From positions 1-5,493 of the forward strand of contig JAOPZU010000540.1 in NCBI GenBank assembly GCA_025963955.1: a stretch of 5,493 nucleotides of DNA, in the 5' to 3' direction. Shown here one piece after another: positions 1 through 5,023 of the stretch; positions within the stretch are counted from its first letter, which is position 1, and every line of letters starts with the position of its first letter. The DNA is from Solirubrobacterales bacterium (GTDB taxonomy: Bacteria > Actinomycetota > Thermoleophilia > Solirubrobacterales > Solirubrobacteraceae). A program made the position numbers and the translations under genes. The notes beneath the pieces were generated by a model. It ran no database searches. It was not told where the DNA came from and saw only the letters and a list, made by a program, of their open reading frames with translations.

Positions 1-47
1 GCGGCGTGGCCCGCGGCGCGCAGCAGGTCGTGAAGGGTGTCGAGCAT
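1..47 (-). CDS. Probable 5' end of a divergent gene, product unknown (partial)
   Basis: On the minus strand an ATG at 47-45 opens a frame that reads MLDTLHDLLRAAGHA and continues without a stop to the left edge, where the window cuts it. A GGTGAGG sequence (plus-strand bases 58-64) lies 10 bases upstream of the ATG and could serve as a ribosome binding site. The residues would form an amphipathic helix, but 15 residues are too few to assign a family. The gene would be transcribed away from the MarR-type regulator at 175. MarR proteins often control a divergent neighbour, so it is a plausible regulatory target; that is inference. A chance open frame in GC-rich DNA cannot be excluded at this length. 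Confidence 0.42.
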   Translation of the reverse strand, partial: MLDTLHDLLRAAGHA

Positions 48-111
48 CGGGAGAGCGCCTCACCCCACAGTACGGCCGATCGCGGGGATACTTTCGGAAC
101 GATGGTCCAGA

Positions 112-125
112 GTCGGCGAACCGAC
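112..125. repeat. Perfect inverted repeat, candidate operator in the divergent control region
   Basis: GTCGG (112-116) and CCGAC (121-125) are exact reverse complements separated by CGAA. The repeat lies between the putative minus-strand start at 47 and the MarR-type start at 175, about 34 bases upstream of the TACGCT hexamer at 159-164. MarR dimers bind palindromic sites in divergent promoter regions, so this is a candidate autoregulatory operator. It could equally be a small RNA hairpin with a stable tetraloop, or chance: five-base arms are short in such GC-rich DNA. Confidence 0.3.
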
Positions 126-158
126 GGGCGCGCGGTCCCGTCCGGCCGTGCCGGTGTG

Positions 159-164
159 TACGCT
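159..164 (+). promoter_or_regulatory. Candidate -10 element (TACGCT) for the MarR-type gene
   Basis: TACGCT matches the first two and last bases of the TAnnnT -10 pattern. Its last base is 8 bases before the GTG at 172 and 11 before the ATG at 175, so transcription would start at or just before the initiation codon and give a leaderless mRNA. No good -35 hexamer is visible. A second hexamer, GATACT at 87-92, could instead start a transcript with a leader of about 75 bases that includes the 112-125 hairpin. Confidence 0.4.
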
Positions 165-174
165 GGACGCAGTG

Positions 175-582
175 ATGGCAGAACGCGCTGAACGGGACGA
201 CGCGGCCTTCGCGGCACGGCTTCTCGCCGATGCCGTGCACGCGGTGGCGGCCATTGCCCGCGACGCCGGGCTCTCGCTCGACGGCTACCTGGTGCTCCAC
301 GAGGCCGTGGCCGCGGGCGGTATCCGCCCCACCGTGCTCGGGCGCCTCCTCGGCCGCTCCAGCGGCAGCCTCACCCCGGTCCTGGACCGCCTCGCGGAGC
401 TCGATCTCGCGCACCGCGTGACGAACCCCGAGGATCGGCGCAGCTCCCTGGTCATGGCGACGGACGCGGGCACCGCGATCGTCGTCGCCGCGCGCGAGAA
501 GCAGGTCGCCGCGGTGCGGCTGATCGCACAGGGCCTGCCCGCCGACGTGCGCCAGGCGCTCGTCGCCGACGACGAGGACTGA
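175..582 (+). CDS. MarR family winged helix-turn-helix transcriptional regulator
   Basis: The product is a 135-residue cytoplasmic DNA-binding protein, close to the usual MarR size of about 140-150. Residues 34-60 carry the helices before the HTH. Residues 61-80 (RSSGSLTPVLDRLAELDLAH) match the MarR recognition helix and following turn. Residues 84-98 hold the wing, with the family's D-x-R signature as EDRRSSLVMATDAG (D87, R88). The C-terminal dimerization helix (about 99-120) is followed by a short acidic tail. The frame is open upstream to an ATG at 37, but the extra residues do not resemble MarR and lie in the probable promoter, so I chose 175; the adjacent GTG at 172 is an equally good leaderless start. 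No oxidant-sensing cysteine is present, since the protein from M1 contains no Cys. The ligand and regulon are unknown; the divergent gene to the left or its own promoter are the likeliest targets. Confidence 0.88.
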   Translation: MAERAERDDAAFAARLLADAVHAVAAIARDAGLSLDGYLVLHEAVAAGGIRPTVLGRLLGRSSGSLTPVLDRLAELDLAHRVTNPEDRRSSLVMATDAGTAIVVAAREKQVAAVRLIAQGLPADVRQALVADDED

Positions 583-637
583 CCGCCGGGTAAGCGGCCC
601 GCCGACCCCGCCGGTCCCGGGCCATCCGTCCGGCCCT

Positions 638-652
638 GCGCCGCAGCGGCGC
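638..652. repeat. Perfect 7-bp inverted repeat upstream of the glucosaminidase gene
   Basis: GCGCCGC (638-644) and GCGGCGC (646-652) are exact reverse complements around a central A. The repeat ends 10 bases before the CATCCT hexamer at 662-667 and covers the position where a -35 element would lie, so it could be an operator. As RNA it would form a stem followed by CCCGCTTTG, which has only three Ts, so it could also be a weak terminator for the MarR-type gene. The sequence alone does not decide between these. The rest of the 583-673 gap is GC-rich, with no other convincing structure. Confidence 0.35.
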
Positions 653-661
653 CCGCTTTGG

Positions 662-667
662 CATCCT
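662..667 (+). promoter_or_regulatory. Candidate -10 element (CATCCT) giving a leaderless glucosaminidase mRNA
   Basis: CATCCT ends 7 bases before the ATG at 674, the spacing expected if transcription starts at the A of the start codon. There is no Shine-Dalgarno sequence in the 15 bases before the ATG. The stretch CATCCTGGACCC closely resembles TACGCTGGACGC before the MarR-type gene: both share a central CTGGAC. No -35 element is recognizable. Confidence 0.38.
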
Positions 668-673
668 GGACCC

Positions 674-1657
674 ATGGTCGTCCGCTCCCTGGGCGGCGTG
701 ATCGCCGCGGCCCTGCTCGGCGCCGCGCTGCTCACCCCGTCCGCCGCCCTCGCCCAGTCCGCCAAGGGGACGGTGCTCTCCCCCGACGGCACGACCGTCA
801 AGGCGCGCCTCAGCCCCGGCGGTGCGGTCGCCGCGAAGGTCAGGCACGGCAGCCGCCTGCGCATCACCTGCCAGACCTCGGGCCCGATCGCGTCCGGCCG
901 GAGCGGCGCGTCGAACATCTGGAACCGGGTCATCGTCGGCGACCAGCGTCTCTACGTGGCCGACGCGCTCATGCGATCGGGGGAGCCCGGCGTGCTCGTG
1001 GCCAAGCTCTGCGGCGCGCCCGCCATCGACCCGCTGCCGGCGCCCGGCGACACCACAGGTGCGTGCGGCATCACCTCGCCCGTCGCGCAGATCCCGCCGT
1101 TCCCGAGCCGCGCGGCGTTCATCAGGGCGGCGGTCCCCGGAGCGCAGCAGTCCGACCGCCAGACGCAGGTCCCCGCCTCGGTCACCCTGGCGCAGGCGAT
1201 CCTGGAGACCGGCAGCGGGACGATCGCCGCGGGAGCGAACAACTACTTCGGCATCAAGGCGACCGCGGTGGCCGAGGAGGGCGACGGCGTCTACCAGTGG
1301 GGCGTGAACGGCATGGGCTGCGTGCTGCGCAAGACGCAGGAGGTCATCGGTGGCCGCTCCGTCACGACGATCGGCGCCTTCCGGGCCTACCGGACGCTCG
1401 ACGCCTCGATCGAGGACCACGGCGCGCGCCTGCTCGCCAACCCGGTCTACAAGGGCGCCTTCCAGTACACCGAGGAGCCGGAGAAGTTCGCGCGCGTCAT
1501 CGCGCGCTACTACGCGACCGACCCGGCCTACGCCAGCAAGGTCGTCTCCCTCATGCGCGGCGAGAAGCTCACCCGCTACGACGTGAAGGGCGGCGGGGCG
1601 GCCGCGCCCGGCCCCGCCGAAGCACCCAGCAGCGGCGGCGCGTCCCCTTCTCGCTGA
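674..1657 (+). CDS. Secreted SH3-like/GH73 N-acetylglucosaminidase (peptidoglycan hydrolase)
   Basis: The 327-residue product is predicted to be exported and to cleave the glycan strand of peptidoglycan next to N-acetylglucosamine. Residues 1-27 form a signal peptide (hydrophobic core about 7-22, AxA-type cleavage after ALA27). Residues of about 30-105 resemble a bacterial SH3 domain, likely for wall binding. A Pro-rich linker follows. Residues of about 140-305 are a glucosaminidase (GH73, FlgJ/LytG-like) domain: LAQAILETGSG carries the probable catalytic Glu178, NNYFGIK (189-195) is the family's N-x-F-GIK motif, and FRAY (236-239) plus SIEDHGARLL fit the conserved second half. Cys66, 113, 131 and 216 could form disulfides outside the cell. 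The tail (about 308-327) is rich in Gly, Ala, Pro and Ser and shows no sorting signal or transmembrane helix, so the enzyme is probably released or wall-bound. Likely roles are wall remodelling or daughter-cell separation; flagellar assembly is unsupported here. Confidence 0.88.
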   Translation: MVVRSLGGVIAAALLGAALLTPSAALAQSAKGTVLSPDGTTVKARLSPGGAVAAKVRHGSRLRITCQTSGPIASGRSGASNIWNRVIVGDQRLYVADALMRSGEPGVLVAKLCGAPAIDPLPAPGDTTGACGITSPVAQIPPFPSRAAFIRAAVPGAQQSDRQTQVPASVTLAQAILETGSGTIAAGANNYFGIKATAVAEEGDGVYQWGVNGMGCVLRKTQEVIGGRSVTTIGAFRAYRTLDASIEDHGARLLANPVYKGAFQYTEEPEKFARVIARYYATDPAYASKVVSLMRGEKLTRYDVKGGGAAAPGPAEAPSSGGASPSR

Positions 1658-1712
1658 GGGATTCCCACCGGCCGAACGGGGGGTGGCCGCCCTCTCGGGG
1701 GTCCCGGGCGAC

Positions 1713-1718
1713 TACCAT
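1713..1718 (+). promoter_or_regulatory. Candidate -10 element (TACCAT) for fprA
   Basis: TACCAT agrees with the TAnnAT form of the -10 hexamer. It would place the transcription start near 1724-1726 and give a leader of about 37 bases, in contrast to the apparently leaderless neighbours. No clear -35 hexamer lies about 17 bases upstream. The preceding stretch (1658-1712) holds only a weak CCACC/GGTGG pair (1665-1669 and 1682-1686), which is not convincing as a terminator. Confidence 0.42.
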
Positions 1719-1745
1719 CCCTGACCCGGTAACCCTTGTTCGTAC

Positions 1746-1751
1746 AGGTGG
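1746..1751 (+). promoter_or_regulatory. Ribosome binding site of fprA (AGGTGG)
   Basis: AGGTGG matches the AGGAGG Shine-Dalgarno consensus at five of six bases and ends 10 bases before the ATG at 1762. It supports that start and shows that fprA uses a leader, unlike the genes starting at 175, 674 and 3219. The site lies between two GTACAG copies (1742-1747 and 1751-1756) and slightly overlaps both. Confidence 0.55.
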
Positions 1752-1761
1752 TACAGACAGC

Positions 1762-3147
1762 ATGACCGATTCAGCCTCCGTCCCGCTGCGCGTCGCCATC
1801 GTCGGCGCCGGTCCGTCCGGCTTCTACGCCGCCGGCCAGCTCATCGGCGACGGCTTCGAGGTCGACCTCTACGACGCGCTGCCGACCCCGTTCGGCCTGG
1901 TCCGCGCCGGGGTCGCGCCCGACCACCCGAAGATCAAGACGGTCACCAAGGCGTTCGAGAAGACCGCGGCCAAGGAGGGCTTCCGCTTCTTCGGCGGCGT
2001 CGAGCTCGGCCGCGACGTCACGCCGCAGGAGCTGGAGGAGCGCTACCACGCGGTCGTCTACTCCTTCGGCACCGCGACAGACAACCGCCTCGGCATCCCG
2101 GGCGAGGACCTCCCCGGATCGCACGCGGCCACCGAGTTCGTCGCCTGGTACAACGGCCACCCGACGTACGCCGACCACGACTACGACCTGTCCACCGAGC
2201 GGGTGGTGGTCATCGGCAACGGCAACGTCGCGATCGACGTGGCCCGCATGATCGTCCTGGCGGAGGAGGAGCTCTCGCCGACCGACACCGCCGACCACGC
2301 CATCGAGCGCTTCACGGGCGGCGCCACGCAGGAGGTCATGCTCCTCGGTCGCCGCGGGCCCGCGCAGGCGGCGTTCACGAACCCCGAGCTGCTCGAGCTC
2401 GGCGAGCTCGCGCGGGCCGACGTGATCGTGCACCCCGAGGACCTCGAGCTCGACGCCGCCTCCGAGGCGTGGCTCGCCTCGGAGGACGCGCACACGACCA
2501 ACCGCAAGAACGTCGAGATCATGCGCCAGTACGCCGCGCGCGAGCCCGAGGGCAAGGAGCGGCGCGTCGTCCTGGAGTTCCTCTGGTCCCCGGTCGAGAT
2601 CCTCGGCGAGGACCAGGTCGAGGGCCTCCGCGTGGTCCGCAACGAGATCACCGCGGGCGAGGACGGCTCCCTGCGGGCGCGCCCCACCGGTGAGGAGAAG
2701 GTCATCCCGTGCGGCATGGTCGTGCGCTCCATCGGCTACCGCGGGATCCCGCTCGACGGCCTGCCCTTCGACGAGCGCCGCGGCCTGATCGCCAACGACG
2801 GCGGCCGGGTGACCGAGGAGGACGGCAGCGTCCGCGTGGGGTCCTACGCGGTCGGCTGGATCAAGCGCGGGCCGTCCGGCGTGATCGGCACGAACAAGAA
2901 GGACGCGGCGGACACGGTCGCGCGCATCCGGGAGGACACCGAGCAGGGCCTGCTGGCGGGCGAGCGCGCCTCCGCGGAGGAAGTGGAGGCGTTCGTCCGC
3001 GAGCGCGTGCCCACCCTCGTCACCTGGGACGGCTGGAAGGCCATCGACGCGCACGAGACGAGTGCCGGCGAGGCGCAGGGCCGTCCGCGCGTGAAGCTCG
3101 TCCGCGTGGAGGAGATGCACGAGGTCGCCAGCGGGGTCACGCGCTAG
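1762..3147 (+). CDS. fprA: Ferredoxin-NADP+ reductase, FprA/adrenodoxin reductase type
   Basis: This 461-residue flavoenzyme matches the mycobacterial FprA length (about 456). The family transfers electrons between NADPH and ferredoxins or flavodoxins through FAD, in the cytoplasm, often supplying cytochromes P450 or iron-sulfur enzymes. VAIVGAGPSG (11-20) is the N-terminal FAD dinucleotide-binding motif, with acidic D38 after strand two. FGLVRAGVAPDHPKIK (44-59) is a hallmark of the adrenodoxin reductase family. IGNGNVAIDVAR (151-162) is the NADP-binding glycine motif, and GRRGPAQAAFT (196-206) supplies the Arg197/Arg198 pair expected to bind the NADPH 2'-phosphate. VGWIKRGPSGVIGTNK (364-379) is the conserved C-terminal FAD/NADP contact. 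The open frame extends upstream through the glucosaminidase gene, but the Shine-Dalgarno sequence and the Rossmann start fix the ATG at 1762. No ferredoxin or P450 gene is present in the window, so its partner is unknown. Nothing essential is missing and the gene looks intact. Confidence 0.97.
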   Translation: MTDSASVPLRVAIVGAGPSGFYAAGQLIGDGFEVDLYDALPTPFGLVRAGVAPDHPKIKTVTKAFEKTAAKEGFRFFGGVELGRDVTPQELEERYHAVVYSFGTATDNRLGIPGEDLPGSHAATEFVAWYNGHPTYADHDYDLSTERVVVIGNGNVAIDVARMIVLAEEELSPTDTADHAIERFTGGATQEVMLLGRRGPAQAAFTNPELLELGELARADVIVHPEDLELDAASEAWLASEDAHTTNRKNVEIMRQYAAREPEGKERRVVLEFLWSPVEILGEDQVEGLRVVRNEITAGEDGSLRARPTGEEKVIPCGMVVRSIGYRGIPLDGLPFDERRGLIANDGGRVTEEDGSVRVGSYAVGWIKRGPSGVIGTNKKDAADTVARIREDTEQGLLAGERASAEEVEAFVRERVPTLVTWDGWKAIDAHETSAGEAQGRPRVKLVRVEEMHEVASGVTR

Positions 3148-3153
3148 CCACCC

Positions 3154-3188
3154 GCGGGCCCGAGGCGGGGGCCCGGGCCCGGGCCCGC
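3154..3188. terminator. GC-only hairpin with GGGCCC repeats after fprA, possible terminator
   Basis: GCGGGCCCG (3154-3162) and CGGGCCCGC (3180-3188) are perfect 9-bp inverted arms around a 17-base centre. The right part holds three tandem GGGCCC copies (3169-3186) and the left arm a fourth (3156-3161), so several alternative pairings are possible. It starts 6 bases after the fprA stop, where a terminator would be expected, but only AA, not a T-tract, follows on the plus strand. It also lies just upstream of the hydrolase -10 hexamer (3206-3211), so a regulatory role is an alternative. Confidence 0.45.
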
Positions 3189-3205
3189 AAGGTACGCCGC
3201 CGTAC

Positions 3206-3211
3206 TAGGCT
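3206..3211 (+). promoter_or_regulatory. Candidate -10 element (TAGGCT) giving a leaderless hydrolase mRNA
   Basis: TAGGCT fits TAnnnT and ends 8 bases before the ATG at 3219, so the transcript would begin at or one base before the start codon. No Shine-Dalgarno sequence is present in that space. No clear -35 hexamer is seen, and the region where one would lie falls in the right arm of the GC-rich hairpin at 3154-3188. Confidence 0.45.
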
Positions 3212-3218
3212 TGGGCGC

Positions 3219-4088
3219 ATGGCCGAGATCAGCCCCGCCCTCTACCGCGCCGGCAGCGGCGAGCCCGTCGTGCTGCTGCACGGCTTCACCGGGACCTGGC
3301 ACCACTGGCGCCCGGTCCTGGGCGAGCTGAGCGCGCGCTACGAGGTCATCGCGCCGACCCTCGCGGGCCACGCCGGCGGCCCCGACCTGGACATCCCGGA
3401 GTACGCGACGATCGCGAGCGCGGCGGACCACCTGGAGACGCACCTCGACGAGCTCGGCGTCACCACGGCGCACTTCGTCGGCAACTCGATGGGCGGGGCG
3501 CTCTCCCTGGAGCTCGCCAAGCGCGGCCGGGCCCGCAGCGTCGTCGCGCTGTCCCCGGGGGCGACGTGGGATCCGGACGGCGGGGAGCCCGAGCGCATCG
3601 CGAACTTCTTCGCGCGCACCATCAGGCTGACGCGCTCGACGATCGGCCACGCCCCGCGGATCATGGCGCGGCCGGGCGCCCGCCGACTGGCCTTCCGGGA
3701 CATCATGCGCCACGGCGAGCTCGTCAGCCCGGCGGACGGCGTCGACCTCATGCGCACTTCGATCGAGTGCCGCATCGTGGACGACGTCCTGCGGACGATC
3801 CGCGCCGGTCGCGCGCACCTGGACGGCCTGGACCAGATCGAGTCGCCGACGCGCGTGGCGTGGGCGGAGCACGACCGCATCCTGCCGCTGGCGCTGCACG
3901 CGCCGCGGACCCGCCGCGAGATCAAGGACCTCGACTACGTGGTGCTGCCCAAGGTGGGCCACGTCCCGATGTGGGACGACAGCCGGCTCGTGGTGCGGAC
4001 GATCACCGAGTTCGTCGACCGCCACCTCACCGGCGAGCCGGCGGGCGCCGGCCTGTCCGGTCCGTCCCTCGCGCGGACGACGGTCTAG
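3219..4088 (+). CDS. Alpha/beta-fold hydrolase, substrate unknown
   Basis: The 289-residue product is a soluble alpha/beta hydrolase of usual length. VVLLHGFTGT (residues 17-26) carries the HG oxyanion-hole motif at H21-G22. GNSMGG (88-93) is the nucleophile elbow with Ser90. AWAEHDRILPL places the catalytic acid at Asp219, and VGHVPMWDD gives the catalytic His248, completing Ser-Asp-His. A cap region of about 120-195 is rich in Arg and contains a short RLTRSTIGHAPRIMARPGAR segment between the core strands. There is no signal peptide, so it acts in the cytoplasm. The last 20 or so residues, rich in Gly, Ala, Ser and Pro, look like a disordered tail. The family includes esterases, C-C bond hydrolases, epoxide hydrolases and haloperoxidases; Ser as nucleophile argues against epoxide hydrolase and dehalogenase, which use Asp. 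The substrate cannot be deduced, and the neighbours do not help. Its stop codon overlaps that of the convergent VWA gene. Confidence 0.9.
   Translation: MAEISPALYRAGSGEPVVLLHGFTGTWHHWRPVLGELSARYEVIAPTLAGHAGGPDLDIPEYATIASAADHLETHLDELGVTTAHFVGNSMGGALSLELAKRGRARSVVALSPGATWDPDGGEPERIANFFARTIRLTRSTIGHAPRIMARPGARRLAFRDIMRHGELVSPADGVDLMRTSIECRIVDDVLRTIRAGRAHLDGLDQIESPTRVAWAEHDRILPLALHAPRTRREIKDLDYVVLPKVGHVPMWDDSRLVVRTITEFVDRHLTGEPAGAGLSGPSLARTTV
4037..4052. repeat. GCCGGC inverted repeat inside the hydrolase 3' end
   Basis: GCCGGC occurs at 4037-4042 and 4047-4052, separated by GGGC, and would form a 6-bp stem with a 4-base loop on either strand. It lies in the codons of the hydrolase's Gly/Ala tail, and on the minus strand 33-48 bases beyond the VWA gene's stop. 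Because there is no intergenic DNA between the two genes, this is a possible 3' end for the minus-strand operon. No T-tract follows on either strand, and GC-rich codon choice alone could create it. Confidence 0.25.
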
Positions 4089-5023
4089 GCCACGACCCGC
4101 CGCCGCAGCACCAGGCCGCCGGCGGCGAGCAGCAGCACGAGGCCGACGGCGATCGGCAGCCCGATCGCGTCGCGGGTCTCCGCCTTGCTGCCGAGCTGCG
4201 ACCCGAGCGCCTTGTAGATCGCGCCAAGGCGCCCGGCGTCCTGCGCGGTGAACGCGCGGCCGCCGGAGAGCTCGGACATGCGGCGCAGCGTCTCCGGATC
4301 GGGGATGGCCGGCAGGCCGGGCCCGCCGCGCGGATCAGGCACCGTCGCGTCCTGCGTCCCGAGGGCGACCGTGTAGACGGGGACCTTCAGCTGCTTGGCG
4401 CGGTTGGCGGCGTCGATCGGGTCGCCGCCCGCGGTCGTGGCGCCGTCGCTGAGCAGGACGATGGCCGCTGGCGTCCGCGAGCTCTTCCGCGGGCGCAGCA
4501 GGCCCAGGGCCGAGTCGACCGCGTCGCCGGTGGCGGTGCCGCCGCTGGCGATCTGGCGCTCGATCGCCTGCTTCGTCTGGTCGTGGTCCGTCGACGGCGG
4601 CTGCACGTCGTCCGGCACCGCGCTGTAGGCGACGATGCCCAGGCGCACGCCGCCGGGCAGCGCGTTCACGAACGACTCGGCCGCGTTCTTGGCGGCGGTC
4701 AGGCGGTCGGGCTCGACGTCCGTCGCGGCCATCGACCCGGAGTGGTCGGTGACGAGCACGATCGACGCCTCCTGCAGCGGCACGCGGACGGTGCGCTGCG
4801 GGTGCGCCGCGGCCACGATGAGCGCCGCGGCGGCGGCCAGTGCCAGCGCCGACGGCAGCCAGCGGACGTAGGCGTCGTCCGAGCCCGCGGCGCGCGCGAG
4901 GGTGCCCGCGGCCGGGAAGCGCATCGCGTACCGGTCGCGCTGCCTGTCACGCGCGATCGACAGCAGGATGAGCGCGGGGATCGCGAGCAGGCCGACGAGG
5001 GCGATCGGCGTCACGAAGCTCAT
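4085..5023 (-). CDS. BatA-like membrane-anchored von Willebrand factor A (VWA) protein
   Basis: The 312-residue product has the BatA/BatB layout. Two N-terminal hydrophobic helices (about 4-23 and 55-73) flank a basic stretch, a VWA domain spans about 87-275, and a C-terminal transmembrane helix (about 286-305) ends in RRRVVA. The metal-ion-dependent adhesion site is complete: DHSGSM gives D93, S95 and S97; GGTATGD gives T163; LLSDG gives D193. His94 sits where Val, Thr or Arg is more common. ELSGGRAFTAQDAGRLGAIY (251-270) matches the conserved end of BatA-type VWA domains. The domain between helices two and three probably faces one side of the membrane and binds partner proteins through Mg2+. 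The gene overlaps the DUF58 stop by 4 bp (ATGA) and has AGGA 7 bases before its ATG, so the two are translationally coupled. In MoxR/Bat operons such proteins are thought to work with a MoxR ATPase as chaperones in envelope or metal-enzyme assembly; the exact client is unknown. Confidence 0.92.
   Translation of the reverse strand: MSFVTPIALVGLLAIPALILLSIARDRQRDRYAMRFPAAGTLARAAGSDDAYVRWLPSALALAAAAALIVAAAHPQRTVRVPLQEASIVLVTDHSGSMAATDVEPDRLTAAKNAAESFVNALPGGVRLGIVAYSAVPDDVQPPSTDHDQTKQAIERQIASGGTATGDAVDSALGLLRPRKSSRTPAAIVLLSDGATTAGGDPIDAANRAKQLKVPVYTVALGTQDATVPDPRGGPGLPAIPDPETLRRMSELSGGRAFTAQDAGRLGAIYKALGSQLGSKAETRDAIGLPIAVGLVLLLAAGGLVLRRRVVA

Noticed and set aside
37..174. Upstream ATG at 37 as the start of the MarR-type protein (181 residues).
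   Set aside because: The added 46 residues have no MarR similarity, lack a ribosome binding site, overlap the opposite-strand start at 47, and would remove the promoter-like region.
452..1420. A 322-residue minus-strand open frame opposite the MarR-type and glucosaminidase genes.
   Set aside because: It has Arg/Ala/Gly-rich shadow composition and overlaps two genes with clear domain motifs.
1665..1686. CCACC/GGTGG pair after the glucosaminidase stop as a terminator.
   Set aside because: The arms are only 5 bp around a 12-base loop, with no T-tract, which is too weak to call.
658..1761. Plus-strand frame of fprA stays open through the whole glucosaminidase gene, as if fprA had an N-terminal extension of about 370 residues.
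   Set aside because: The extension is Arg- and Gly-rich with no family features, while the glucosaminidase in the other frame has a signal peptide and GH73 motifs. The ribosome binding site and Rossmann motif place the fprA start at 1762.
1771..3120. A 449-residue minus-strand open frame antisense to fprA.
   Set aside because: It mirrors the fprA codons, shows only repetitive Val/Leu/Gly/Arg/Asp/His composition, and has no motif. fprA is unmistakable on the other strand.
4115..4126. Perfect palindrome GCCGCCGGCGGC near the 3' end of the VWA gene.
   Set aside because: It falls in codons for Ala-Ala-Gly-Gly within the last transmembrane helix and is explained by GC-rich codon choice; it also has no loop for a hairpin.
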